From Ophioceras dolichostomum (lineage: Eukaryota; Ascomycota; Sordariomycetes; Magnaporthales; Ophioceraceae): a DNA stretch of 64,000 nt. Position 1 is the first letter of the stretch. Each line of letters begins with the position of its first letter. Location of the stretch: the NCBI GenBank assembly GCA_003049485.1, contig PYST01000169.1, positions 1-64,000 on the forward strand, written 5' to 3'. The position numbers and the translations under genes were made by a program. Shown in pieces: positions 11,812-24,600 of this stretch. The notes below the pieces were generated by a model that was given only the letters and a program-made list of their open reading frames with translations, had not been told where the DNA came from and did not search any database.

Positions 11812-12636
11812 ATGAGGGCCTTTTCCTCATCAACCACCACCGCCCTCTTCGCCCTGCTCATGGCGTCCTGCACACTCGCAGCGCCGGCGCCGGCTGACAT
11901 GGTCGAGGCCAAGTTCAACCCTCTGGAGGGACGCGCCCCGGCACCTACCCCAGCGCCTTCCCCTGATCTCGTTCGTCGCGAGATGGACAAGTGGACCGTG
12001 ACGTTCGTCAACAAGCACGACGGGCCCATCACCACCAGGCACGCCAGGGCTGCCGGCGACCAATTCAAGGACCCCATCTCCCCAGCTGGAGAGGGTCACA
12101 TGGAGAGCGGCGAATCCAAGGAGTTCGAGGTGCCCAAGGACTGGAACGGCTCTTGGTTTGTCAACGCCAAGGGCAAGACGGCAGGCGCCACGGCGTCCCA
12201 GTTCGAGGGCAACCTCATGGGCGGTCTGTGGTGCTTCGACGTCAGCTACGTCAAGGGCTTCTCCCTGCCCATGGTGTGCAAGTGCACCAATGGCGTCACG
12301 AGCGGCTGCAAGACCGACCTGTTCTCGACTGGAACGCAATGTCCCGTAAGTTTTACCAACTCACAACTTCACACCGTGCTGCTCTCCTCCTCCTTGCTTC
12401 CTTCATAATCAAGGACACTAAACTGAAACCGTTCTCGCCGTCATCATCAGGAAATGTCCGAGGACGCCTGCAAGAACCCTAACGACGCGGACCCGGCCAC
12501 GAAGTTCGCGGTAGACTTCTTCAAGCCCTGTGAGCACAAGGCATACACCTACGTCGAGGACCACGAGGCCAACAAAATGAACCTCTGCACCGACGGCCAC
12601 ACTACATGCTGCGTCGGTACGGCCTGCGACGAGTAG
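11812..12636 (+). CDS. Secreted cysteine-rich protein, possibly thaumatin-like
   Basis: Two exons (11812-12345 and 12451-12636) encode 239 residues. The intron has a perfect GTAAGT donor and a CAG acceptor, phase 0. Residues 1-21 form a signal peptide (LFALLMASCTLAA), followed by a Pro/Ala-rich stretch ending in Arg-Arg that could be a Kex2-type propeptide site. The mature part, from WTVTFVNKHDGPITT onward, is predicted to be beta-rich and contains 11 cysteines, including VCKC, GCK and TCCVGTAC. The pattern of an opening beta strand, a VSYV-GFS segment and clustered C-terminal cysteines resembles fungal thaumatin-like or PR-5-like secreted proteins as I remember them; this family assignment is an inference. 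There is no membrane anchor. A TATA box lies 171 bases upstream. It is likely extracellular or cell-wall associated. Confidence 0.88.
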
Positions 12637-13318
12637 GTTTGTCCATTAGTGGCAGGGACCTTGAAACACGTCCCGCCCCTCGTCCTACTCAAGCGTCAAG
12701 AAGCCGCGTCCCACTACTCATGGCGGCTCAAAGCCTACAGGTTATATCACTCTTTCAGGAGAGCCGGCCCGACAACGGCACATGTAACACTCGGTCCAAC
12801 CCCCAAAACTAGAAGATGGCCGAGGAGCTAGATATTTAAAGCTTTTCTTTGTAGCCATATTGTAAGATTTTGTAGATACCCATCAGTACTAGCATACGCT
12901 GCGAGAAAATAAAAAGATGCGAAGGAATCAGCTAGATAATTTTATCTAGACCATTCATTCAGTTATTCAACGTTGACATTCCACCTCATGATGGACCCTT
13001 GCCAATTGTCTCCCAATGAGCGATTGTGATTGGTGGGCGGGAGCTTGGTGCACGGGCCATCTACACACAGTCACAGCCTTGCCACAATCGCCAACAGCCG
13101 TTCGAACGTGTGTCGAAATTTCGCCAGCACGCGTCCGCCCCATAAAGCTTTATCCCTATCGCGAAAGACAATCGCATCGCAACGCATCGACACCGCTGCG
13201 CGCTTCCCCGCATAATTCGTTCTACCTTCTACTGCATCAGCGCCAATTGAGCCCCCCCTTTTGATTGTGCTCTTTGCTTTTTGCGTCGCACAAAAGATCG
13301 AGCTCCGACAGGCGTGCT
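12637..13318. other. Spacer between secreted-protein gene and RSC7
   Basis: It holds the 3' UTR of the secreted-protein gene (AT-rich, 12830-12945) and the promoter of the next gene. The only notable element is a near-palindrome at 12932-12949, listed separately. Confidence 0.5.
12932..12949. promoter_or_regulatory. Palindromic pair of GATA motifs
   Basis: CTAGATAATTTTATCTAG has perfect 8-bp arms around a 2-bp centre and places AGATAA and TTATCT back to back. Fungal GATA factors such as AreA/NIT2 bind GATA pairs. The site is 370 bp upstream of the RSC7 start, but it also lies in the AT-rich 3' flank of the gene before it, so function is uncertain. Confidence 0.3.
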
Positions 13319-15270
13319 ATGGGTCGCCGTTCAGGCCGCGCTGCGGCGCGCAGGGCAGCTGCTGCTATTGGTAAGTCTCTAGTGCTGCCGTCTCAACCAT
13401 TCACGGTTGTTTTGCGATTGCTCTCTGGTGCCATTTTCGGGACGCAAGTGACGCATTACCAAGGGGCTTTCGCTACTGGTAATTGTTTCTCCGGACCAAC
13501 ACATTGTGCTAACAATACCGCGTTTGTTCCCTCTGTTGTAGAGAGCACGCCGAAGCACGTTGTAGCCATGGAGGAGGAAGAAGACGAGCCGATGGTCGAT
13601 GCCGAGCCTGAGCCCGAGCCTTCGTCGCCTGCCCCTGAACCAGAAGCCGAGGAAGAGGAGGAGGAAGAGGCCGTTCAAGCTGAAGACGAGGAGGAAGAGG
13701 ATGCCGAGAGGGAGGAGTCTGGCGCGGAGGAGGAGCAGCCAGATGCAGACTCAGCAAAGTCGCCATCCCCGCCTCCACAGCCCGTCATCCGCCGCAAGCG
13801 CCTCGGCCGGCCTCCGAAGAACCGGCCCCCGGACTGGGACCAGATGATCGAGGTCCCGGCGCGCGACTCCGACTCGACGCCTCGCCGGGGACGCCGGGGC
13901 GGCTGGCGCGGACGAGGCGGGCGCAAAGGCGCGCAACCAGCCGCGCCGACGCAGCAGCAGATCGACAAGGAGGGCAACATGCTCGACATCATAAACGACG
14001 AGGTCGCCCTGCCCGAGGACCCCGTGGGCGAGACCAAGGTCGACAAGCTGGGCAACCTCCTCGGCGGGCGCGAGTACCGCTGCCGCACCTTCACCGTGCA
14101 GGGCAAGGGGGATCGCCTCTACATGCTGTCCACGGAGCCCGCGCGCTGCGTCGGCTTCCGCGACTCGTACCTCTTCTTCACCAAGCACCTGCGCCTGACG
14201 AAGGTGATCGTGGACGACGAGGAGAAGCGCGACATGATCGAGCGCGAGATCATCCCCCACAGCTACAAGGGCCGTACCATCGGCATCGTGACCGCCCGGT
14301 CCGTGTTCCGCGAGTTCGGCGCCCTCATCATTGTCGGGGGCCGCCGGATCATCGACGACTACGAGGTGAGCAAGCTGAGGGCCGAGGGCGTGGTCGAGGG
14401 GGAGATCGCCGACCCGCTCGACCGCTTCGTCGAGGGAGAGCCGTACAACAAGAACCAGTACGTCGCCTGGCACGGCGCCTCGGCCGTGTACCACTCCGCG
14501 GCCCCCGTCGTGCCGCAGCAGGCGGTTAGTTTCGCGGCTGCGAAGAAGCGGAGGGTCGCTGTTAATGACACGAACTGGATGTTGGAGCATGCGCGAGAAG
14601 CGAGGTGAGTACTAGATCCCGTCTATCCTGAGAGGCATGATGTCTCGATCATCCGCCCCATTTCTGTCTGCTATGCAGATATACTGACAGCTTCGCGTCG
14701 CCTCTGCGCTTCATCAGCAACTTCAACTCCATCCTCACCTCCCTTCGCAAGTCCACCCTCAACGGGGTCTACGACGTGCACACCAACATCATGCAGTACC
14801 CAGCAATCATGCAACCAACGCACACACGGATCGAGCAAGTGCCCCCGGAGGAACCTCGGGACGACGAAACCTCCTCTTCTTCAGCAGCACATGGACAGGC
14901 ACCTGCCGGATCTACGATCTTCACACCCCTACCGCCCACCATCCCGCGCAACTTCCGCGTCGTCGACATCGTGCTCGAGACCCCTCTCTCAGGCGTCTCG
15001 CCTGCGTCCTACGACCGGCGACCGGACGAGACGACAACCACGCCCCACGAAAGCAGCACCCAGTCCGATTTCCTGTCCTCTTTCCGAGGCCTAGCCGCCG
15101 TGTCGGACGATATCAAGGACCTGCTGCCTCCGGAGTGCCGCGCCGCGTTCGAGGAGGCCGCCGCGAGGGAGAAGGGGTGGCATGCGAGGTGGGGTCCCGA
15201 GAGCGAGACGACGTGTCGGAGGGATCCGACTATCGACAAGTCCATTGTGCCGTTTTCTAAGGTGTCTTGA
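13319..15270 (+). CDS. rsc7: RSC7/SWP82 family chromatin-remodelling subunit
   Basis: The fungal homologue of yeast Npl6/Rsc7 and Swp82, accessory subunits of the RSC and SWI/SNF nucleosome remodellers, acting in the nucleus. Three exons (13319-13370, 13542-14604 and 14679-15270) give 568 residues. The very basic start (MGRRSGRAAARR) is followed by a Glu/Asp/Pro-rich acidic region to about residue 95. Next come AT-hook-like basic motifs (RLGRPPKNRPP and an RGRGGRKG segment). The conserved RSC7/SWP82 domain spans roughly residues 163-341, including DKLGNLLGGREYRCRTF, RCVGFRDSYLFF and GRTIGIVTARSVFREFGA. Intron 1 (171 nt) has a GTAAGT donor, a GCTAAC branch site and a TAG acceptor. It has no in-frame stop, so retention would insert 57 residues. 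Intron 2 is 74 nt. The C-terminal third is less conserved. Confidence 0.94.
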
Positions 15271-18200
15271 GACAGCGGGCGAGGTCAATTTCTTTGTTTC
15301 TCCCTCTCTCACTGCCTTTCTGGGGTTGGTTTGGTCAGTCGTTTCTGCCAGTTTTGTGGGGTTGCGGCCCCTTTCCTTCTGCCTCTTACCCCCTTTCTCT
15401 ATTCTAATTTGTCTGGTGTGTTTGTTCTCTCTTTTCATTACTCATTCCCCTAGATATGGATGGCTATCAGTGCTTTTCAAGCACACACAGACACATTCAT
15501 TCGTAGGCATTCTTTTCTAGTCGGTTGCTTGCTTGCTGTTTGCTGTGTTAGAATGGAATTTGCTCGTCATTGCGGGAGGAAGAAGAGCCACAACAACCGG
15601 GTCTGTCAAACAACGAGCGATCAAAACACAAAATCACATGTCTTACATAGACTGGTAGAAACGGAACGAGGCCGAACTTTTCTTGATGTCATCGCATGAC
15701 TGCATACCTGGGTACCTACCTACCTACTAGTCACCAATATCCTTGCCTGCCATGCGTCACAACCCCCATGCTGCGTTGCTGCTGGCTGTGAAACATCCGT
15801 CGATCAGTGTTCTGTGACTCTGTCATGAAGATCGCCACATCATGATTGACCTCTCCCATCCCCACGATCGTTTGTAGGGACGGGAGTTACGCAAGTCATC
15901 ATCGTCAGTACAGAATGCCGTCACGTGTACGACAAACACTTTGTGCTCAAACAGAGAGCAGCCGGAACAAGCGAATGAGGTCAGCACTACGGGGAGACTT
16001 ACGCACTTGTGTATATGTACGGAATATGGAGGAGGGGGCGAGGAGAGATTCCACGGAAAAGTCTCGGCCCTGATCTGTTCGCTTCTGTCCCGTATGTTCG
16101 AGTGTGGTTGGCTGGAGTCATTGGTCGTACATTCAGCCATGATGACGACCTGCACTCCAACCACGTCGCGGAAGCTCCGCATACATCATCCCCAATCAGA
16201 TCTGCCAGTGCCTCCTCGTACCAAGGCACGCCTAAGTACGTCGAACCCTAACTCCGGCCCCGAATTTGACATTTTGCCCGGTGCGTGCGTACATATTCAC
16301 ACACGACGGACTGTGTGTCGTGCTTAGCTAGGAAGCGAGAGGCGAGGCGAGTCAAGGGCAGACAGAGAGGCAACACCAATAAACTCATGTACCGTTCGAT
16401 ATATCGGTAGTTCCTATGTACTTAGCAAAGAAAGAAAAATCTCTCGTGCCCATTGAGTATTGTCGAGGATGGCTGCTCCAGAGCTCATGATCTCCGAGCG
16501 GGAATCTCGTGATTCATCGGCGGAGACCGGTAGGATCGTCCCAGAAAAAAAGAAGAAAAAAAGAAAAAGGGAAAAAAAAAGAGGCAGCATGCAGATCGGA
16601 CATAGGAAGGAGGCAGGTGCTTGGGACCAACCGTCGAATGGGAAAAAAGAAAAAGAAAAGAAAAACCTGGAGTGGATGATGGGTGTGGGGATATCGAAGA
16701 TGGACCGACCGACTGCAACTAAGAAGAGGTGGACTAGACTGGACTGGACTCCATGTGGATGGACTGGACCCTGAAAAGGGAAACTGAATGCGCCTACTAC
16801 GCGCGGATAGGCGGAGAGTCGGACTTGTTTTGAGGTTTCGATGACTGAAGAAAAGAAACAGAGAAGAAGAGAGAGAATCTGTAGCTGTCACCTGTCTGCA
16901 AAAGGCCTGCATGTTCCTCCTACCCTCCACCAACCACCCCGCTGAGCTTTCTCATGCCCGAGAGAGGTAGCGAAAGAGATAAGTCATGAAAGTGATGGGG
17001 AGCCAGCTTGCGACTGATTCCTCCGGCCCGGACGGACTGACAGACAGACAGCACATACAGATAAGATGATTTACCCCTTGTTATGAAAGGCTGCCTACAA
17101 GCTTCCTTGGTAGATGACGAATATGAAGCCGATAATACCACGCGATATCCAGCAGGCACACAAATACACACACATGGACACATGCGTCCACATGCGCCGG
17201 CCGGTAACCCGGCTTTTGACTCACAATCACCCGGGGAAGTAAGTGAGGGATTGTCGAATTTTTAGAAACCTCTTCGCACTGCGGATATTACGTTGATACT
17301 ATGTGCTACCTACTAACGCCTACTACCTATAGAGGGAGGACGGACATGGCAAATCCACGCGGACGGATAGACGGGTTTGCCGGCCTACACAGTAGGTACT
17401 TACATTACTACCCTGCCGTCCATTACGGAAGGTGCTGGGCCGAAACGGGGAGAAGTGGATGGGGAGGGGAGACTGGAGGGACCACATGGACAACAAACCC
17501 GAAAGTGTTTGCGTGCAGGAGGAGAAAGATTGATCCCCTGAGGCATTTCTAGAATGAAGACTGGGGGAGGAAGGTTGGTTAAGTGGTAGGTGACTGACTT
17601 AACATTGTCCCCGGAAAAGACTGCTGAGGACTGTCAACTGTGGAGGTAGGAACGCAGTACAACCAGCGATTTTTCGCCCCTCTCATGACGATGACGATTT
17701 TTCTTTCATGGTGGTGGTTGGGATGGTGGGGGAGGGAGGGGTCCATCGTTGACGCTGTGATTTTTTCGGACCCGACGCTACTGCAGATGCGAAGCCGACT
17801 CTAGCCATCCACGCTTCAACGCTTACCGCCTAGGTACCTTACTTAGGTTCGTTGGGGGCACGCCGCGTTGCCTGCCTGCCTGTCCATTCCTCTTGTCAGA
17901 AACACTTGTTGTGGAAATTTTCTCCGTCAGTTCTTGGGGGAGAGATTTGAGTCCCGTGGTCTGGTCTGGTCTGGTCACAGCAAAATGTCGTCGTCAGTGT
18001 CTCGGTCGCAGGCCAGCCTTCAACTGCAACTGCGTCTGCCTGTGTTTCCAGCTCTACCAAGAAGAGACTTGAGATTGGCCGGCAGAGTAAGAATTCTGTT
18101 TGGAGGCAGGACGACGAATGTTTCCTTCCTCCCCTTCCTTATCGTTCGGAAAAGGGCTGTCTGCTTGGCCTTTTCCTCCCCTTACCTACCGAAGTCGGGA

Positions 18201-21059
18201 GTGAAGTCTGCTGCTGCTTGTTTCTTTCCTCAGTAATCCCGAGGTCCGGATAGGACCAGTCCTCCTTGGTATCTCGCTTGGCTGCAGCTCCAGCTGCAAG
18301 AGCGTGAGTGATTCCTCTTTGGAAGAGCTAACATCCGTTGAAGGGAGCGGAGTGGTGTGGTGAGGGCGGTAAAAGCAACCTGAGTCTCATGTACCTTCTT
18401 GGTAGCTGCAAGCTCCTTTCCTCGGGAAGGAAGGAAGGAGGGGGAGAGACAATGAAGAGAGGAATCGGAAAGGTCGAGATGCATGCAGGGAAGGATGGAA
18501 GAAGCGGGTAGCCGAAACTGGTTTGGTAGCTGAGAATTTTCCTTTTCTCTCCTTTTCTGTTCGTTCTTCCCGCCAGATCTTAGTGGTGACAGCAGCACAC
18601 ATGAGGGGGCGAGGTATTGGAAGGTACGGTGTCATCAGACAGCGGACGGACGGGCGTGTGTCCAGGAAGCTACCTGACTTGGGGTTGGATGCTTTCTTGG
18701 CTTGGCTTTGGAATTTTGGGATGGATAGGGTGAGAGATGGGATGGTGGAGGAGGAGGAGCAGGAGTGGTGTTGCATTTTGTGTTACCGCCGCCGTAATTG
18801 TTGCTTGTTGCGGTCTGTTCTCCATGATTCGTCCGTGGCTGGAGAAAAAAACAAGTCATCGAGCTCTTTTTCTCCCTCTCTCTCTGGCACGGGTGTGATG
18901 AGTGGTTGGTGATGATCCGTCGTCGCCTCTTTCTTCATCTGTCGCTTCTATGTATTCACAGTGTGCCTGCCCACCAATGGCGGGCGGGGGACACGCATGG
19001 TTTGTGTGTGCTTTTCTTTTTTGGCACTTGGCGCAGCAGCAATGACCCCACGACCACAGCGTTGGTAGCTGTGAGAGGGGGAATGAGGAAGAGCTAGTGT
19101 GCTGACGACACGGAAAAGGAGGAACAGGAATGTGTGGCTCTGACGACCTGGCGGTCAGAGAGGCTTCTCGGTCTTCCCTCACATACCAGTTCCAGCCCTT
19201 CCAACACGAAGTGAGGGGAGCTCCCAGACCGGTCGCAGGTCCAGCCAACCAGCCAGCCAGCCCGCCAGCCAGCCAGGCGGGAGACCGGACGATTGTTGCG
19301 CGTCTGCCTCACAGCGCTGCCGTCAGAGTCACAGTCGTGGGAATTTTAGCTTGATACTTTGTTTGTTCTCGGCCTCTGATAGGACGCCCCGCGTCTGCAT
19401 GTTTCCTCGGGTCATGATTCGGTCTTTAATTGGTGACACTTTGGAGGCGGGTGACGGGATGGATCAATCATATCATATCACCTTCTCCTGCGAGCCTGTG
19501 GGTGTTGGCTTGGGCGGCTTGAACTGTGAGCTGTACTGTGCTGATGTGTGCTGTGCTGTGACGGCGTTCCAGCGTGCTGCAGCAGCGAACTTGTTGTGCT
19601 GCATGAGCTGGCTGGCTGGGGTGAAAGAAGCTCCGGTTTGCTGATGCTTTTGCTTGCTTCAAATGTCTGAGTTGAGCGGTGGACTCTGCAGCTTCTCGTA
19701 CGTCGGTGGGGGGCACAGCTGCAGGAGTACAGATACCGATGGGAGTCATCTGGAGGAGCAAGCGTCACCTAGTGTGCGGTTGTGGTCTCCGAGCATCGCA
19801 TCAAGGGGTTTAGTATTTCATGCGAACAGAGGAGAATTCACAGGTCCACCTGTCTGTCTGTCGCCTTGGTCCCGACCTCACTAGTCGGCGGCCAGGCTGA
19901 TGGACAGGAGGTCAGCGTTGGGCCTGGCCCGGGAATTTTCTAGGTCAGAGTGATGTTGGTGAGAGGCGCGGTGGCCCGGGCGCCCGTTTCTCGCACATTT
20001 GATCATTTCCATTCCCCTCCCCTTCATGTGGTCTATTTTCGACATGCATTGTGCCTGCCTGAGGCCACAGGTGGTGACCCAACCCTTTCCCGTGCCCCAA
20101 TTCCGTTATGTTATTCTGTAAGGAGGGGAGGAGTGTGTCTGTGACAGAAAGGGGAGTGAGGGGCGCCAACCCGCCCTTTTCACGGACGGGGCGGCACATC
20201 AGTCCATCAGTCAGGGCTGGCTGGGATTTCGTGAGGCGAGGGCTGGCGAGAGGCTTGTCTCCCTCCAAACCAACGATGAAGGACGATGATAGGTTGGTTC
20301 CAATTCTATTCCGGATGGATAAGTGATGAAGTTAGATGATAACGAGGAACGACAGATGGTCTACCAATCCGGTGCTGAGCTGAGTTCTGCTGACTCTAAC
20401 ATCTGCGTTATCTGGGCTGGCCCTCAGTGCCGGGAGTGAATACACAGCGGTCTGGCCTAAAAGGCGGTCGAAGGTCTCCCGCCTGGCCGCGGGCTGAGTA
20501 TGCCCAGGTGACTTTCTGGAGCTGTTTGGAGCACGCATGCTCGACTCGAACCCGGCAGGCAAACAAACTAAGGGGATGCTGACGGAGAGTGAGTGAACTT
20601 GGATTAGAAGGAGTTAGCTTGTCGAGTCGACATCATGGAGCTTCTCCATTGGTTCGGCCGGCCTAGTAATTCACTGTGGCCACTTCTTCACCGCGTCAGA
20701 CCAGCGGGCAGCGGACAGCGTTCCAAGCCAAGTCAGCGAGCGAGCCAGCTGGTTGCAAACCCGCCGCAGGCCTGGCTCCTTCAAGTTCTCTACCCCATGA
20801 ACACAATGCGAAAATGTAAAATCCTCCGTGTGACCCTCCCTACGAGGCCCTCCGTCAGGCCTGGTTTGAGACGAGACACGGGTAAGTAGCTGAGAAAGGA
20901 TGAGGAGCAGGACAAAAGGGGGGGTGTAAGTGGGCATCTGGCTGCCAGTTGGCAGGCTCAGATGACATCGCATATAGAGAAATACTTCAATTTGTCTTGT
21001 ATTCCACCCGTATGAGAAGTACCTTACTAACGCCAACATGACTGATGGCTTCCCTCCTT
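15271..21059. other. Left half of a 12-kb gene-poor spacer
   Basis: No intact gene is recognisable over 5.8 kb. Short frames occur on both strands but have low-complexity or basic, repeat-like products and no codon bias. Copies of the TACCTAGGTACC-type element occur near 15706-15730 and 17829-17849. A purine-rich A/G stretch lies at 16540-16670, and GGT/GGA-rich stretches at 17700-17745. It may contain non-coding transcripts or distal regulatory DNA of the cyclin gene at 27.3 kb. Confidence 0.5.
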
Positions 21060-21668
21060 CTAAGACCTCCAGGTCTGGTCTGTCACCGTGAAGTGCACAT
21101 GCACGGCCGACATCACGGCCATCTTCAATATGTCGGACGCATACCTGGGCGAGTCAACCACCACCATATTCACCCCGCCGCCCGGCCCCACGGTCTAGTA
21201 CAGCCACGCATGTGGGACGTCCAGACCCAGGGTGGTTTTGTTGTGAAGCTTTGTCCGCGCGAGCAGCCTGTACGTAGAGTCACCCGTCATGGTGAGCTGT
21301 GCGGCCCTTGACTTCCCAGTAACTTTTACCTTGTCGGCTCGACGGTTGATGCGGAACCACTTGCCCAGGTCGTAGTAGTTGTAGTGGTTGGGTCCGGTGG
21401 CGTGGAGCGTTTTGACGAACTGGGTACAGCTCGAGGGGTAGTCCAGCCGCCTCAGCTGGACGTGTGTCCTGCGATGGGGATAGACGACTTCCGTGGTCGT
21501 GGTGGACAATGATGGCTGTGGCTGTGGCAAAGGTTGGGGTGCCGGCTCCGGGTTCGGAACACCACCCGGCCCTTGAGGGAACAGCTGTGGACCATGGTTG
21601 ATCGGGGCAGAAGGGCGAGGTCGGGTCTGCCAGCTACTTGGTCCGCCGCTCTGTCTATTCTTAACGGA
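21060..21668 (-). pseudogene. Coding relic or incomplete gene, function unknown
   Basis: The minus strand from 21668 to 21330 reads as a Pro-rich segment followed by a compact domain-like sequence (YPSSCTQFVKTLHATGP, then YYDLGKWFRINRR) with coding-like codons. A GTAAAA donor at 21329 and a TAG acceptor at 21195 would remove 135 nt in phase. The frame then continues through 21194-21060 (GGGVNMVVVDSPRYASDILK) to a TAG. No ATG begins the frame; it opens after a stop at about 21671. So the first exon is missing, displaced or unrecognised. The plus strand of 21065-21198 is also open with equally G/C-ending codons, and a TACTAAC branch-site-like sequence precedes it, so the sense strand of that part is ambiguous. 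I recognise no family. It could be a truncated small gene or a genuine gene with an upstream exon I cannot place. Confidence 0.3.
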
Positions 21669-24600
21669 TATCTACTATTTAGGGGCGGCCTTCTACAAAC
21701 GCTACCTACCTAGGTACCTACGGTATTTATCTATCCATAATGCAGGGAGATAGCGGATGGATAGGTGAAGATAATGGGGGTATTCGTGTGCGGGGGCGGA
21801 TATATAAAAATCCTGGGACTGGAACGGCGACGAGCCTCTAAAAGAAGGCCGGACCCCTCTAGGAAGTTATTGGCGGTATTTAGTATCGGGCCTCTGGAAA
21901 AATACGAAGAACTGGGGATGTTTTATTGGTTGGTGTGCATGGCCTTCTCGCCACACCTTCAAGTCATAAAATTCTGGAGATGTTAGTGCTAGTCCTCTTG
22001 ACGAGCCATTCTTAGCCAATCAGCAATGGACGGAGCTTGAATACTCGAACGAATACCAGCTGCCGGACATGCCAAATGCGCTCTTTTTTTTTTTTTGGCA
22101 CGACTCCGCTAGCGATCGGGCGTCGGCCACGAGGTAAGGAGACAATTTCTTCCAGATTTGAAATGCATCGGACCCTCATTCAGATCGACGGGGGCGATCA
22201 TTGAGAGTGTGTTCAAAAATGGGGCGCGTGGTCTGGAAAGAGATATTTTGTGCAGCGGACGACGGACCGGCTGAACTATCGAACTGCCTGCCAAATTGGT
22301 CTTGTTCGTCCGGGGAGGTGTCCGTATACGTTGGACTTCATTTCAGTATTTCACGGTAAAAAGATAAATGCTGCTACCTGCTGCTCAACCTGATTGGCGA
22401 GTGGCGAAATGGAGGGAGTCTAGCGAGTCTAGTCATCATCGACAACTTTTCTTGTTTGCCTGCCAACCAAGCTCCCAAGCCAACCTGCCTTTTCGACGCC
22501 GTCCTTGGTCTTGTTGTTGGGGGAGTGTGGTCTGGCAGGTGGGCGCACTTCCCAAACCCCTGCTGATTTACCTGCTTCTGACGGAGGACGTGGTGTGTGT
22601 GGTGTGTTGCGTTGTTTGTGTTGCTGAGACAGGCGGAGGGATTCGGGATGGCCCTCAAGCCACGAGCCACGAGGCGTTGCAGAGACGAAGGTTGCCCCGG
22701 GATGGATGCTCGGATGGATGGCGAAGCAGTGATCCAGCAAGTCCAGCTTCCCCGAAGCTCCCTTGCTCCCAAATCCATTCTCCGTGCCCTTGGGATGATC
22801 CTCGGCAACTGTGGCACCAAACTCGGCCGCCTGCGGGCATTGCATGGTTCTGATACCTCTTATAGATGCGGTGAGCTATCTAGTGAACCGTCGCGGTACG
22901 TCTCCTCCTCTCTCTTGTTCCAATCAGGCATGCAAACCCCCCTCCCCCCCCCCAAAAAAAGGAGGGGAAAAAGAAAAGCCTACATGCCCTCATCATTTTT
23001 TTTGAGCCAGCCGGACACGACTCCTTTCTGCTAGAGACCGAAGTGAAAGAATGCCGAGGGGATGATGGCAGGGGTAACCATCGAAAAGGGAAGCCACTGC
23101 CGTCGAGGTGCATTGAACACAGAACACCACAGAGGAGGAATCGATATTGGTGTAAACAACAGCCTTGTAGTGTACTCATTCGTCTTTTGCTGTGCTGGTG
23201 CTCCTGATGCTGCTGGTGCCAGCGAGGGTTGGTATTGTGGCGTGGCAGCACTTTCTACGAAGAATAATCAATAGCATTCATTGCTCGCTGCTGAAGCGTT
23301 AGCTTGTCTAGCCGCCGCCCTCCTTGCCACTCTTTGCCTCTCTTTTCGGCAGTGCTGATGATCAAAACATGAGGTCAGGCCGCCACAACACAACCACCCC
23401 TCCCTGCTGAGATCATCAGCTGGACGGACCTCACTGAGAAGAATCTCCGTGACGGCGTTGTCAATCCGTGTGTGCATAGGTGCACCTCCTTTCGCAAACC
23501 TGTCCCCGAAACAAATCAAGGCAGCTAGACTGTCTAGGAGTGTCTAGCTGTTTCTTCAATCTGGAGTCTGGGCGTCGCTCGACGCGTTTGAGCTTTGCCT
23601 TCTCAGCTTGGGTACGGTGAAAACACCAGACCTGCTTGTTGCTCTTCCCCAAAGACCGAGCCGGGGGCGTGGACCAATTTTCTTTCGGTGCGTCATTCTG
23701 GTGAGATGGGATTTCTTGGGGTTTCTAATGCCACGGCCTAGGGGTGGCTCCGAGGCAAATCATCAAGTCAAGTCAACGAATCATTGCTGGAAATCCCGGC
23801 AATCCGATAGGCTGAACCGCAGGCTTGGGGGAAGGAACCTTTCCTTGCAGGGGTAATTTCCAACAGTCTCCCCTCTGTCCCTGACTGCACCCTGACTCGT
23901 GACAGATCTCCTTCTAACGCAACTCCCCTCTGGCATTCTCACATGCGGCATCGCCACCCAGAGAAAGGCCTGCTCCGGAGACGGCCACGACGGCTTCGAA
24001 TATTACTGACAGGACCAGCACCGGGTTATTTTGGGCTGAAAAGAACGAGTTTGTGGATCACCTGACGGGACAGAGACTTTCCAGAACGCCCAAAGCCACT
24101 TGATGACTTCATGTTTCCCACAGACTCGATTCAGGCTCAACATGGAACTGGAAGAGACGCTATGAATGCCCTGGGCGCTTGAGGATACGAGAACTTTCCG
24201 GGGCCCTGGCAAGAAATGGACGTGTGGCTTCAATAGTCTATGTGGCTGATGATGGCAAAGCCTTGGCCCGACGCGTCTGACTTCACAACAACGAAGACAA
24301 GATTGCGAGGAGATTCCTTCTTCTTCTTCGTCTTTTTACAATTTTCATTCCGGGCTGCCACTAGTGAGGCAGCCAACACGATGTGTCTACGTCTTTGCAT
24401 CGGACCCTGAAAGGACTTTTCTTTCTTGTTTGGAATGCGTGGCGCCGGGTTCTGGGTTCCAAAAGCTCCTGCAAGAGAGAGACCCCAAGGCCCGGGACCC
24501 CTGCCACAAAGCTTTGAATTTCCTGAGCGCTTGGTGCGGCCCGTTCGTTCGCACACAAACCCACAAACAGCCCGAGGGTGCGGCAAAAAGGCCAACTTCA

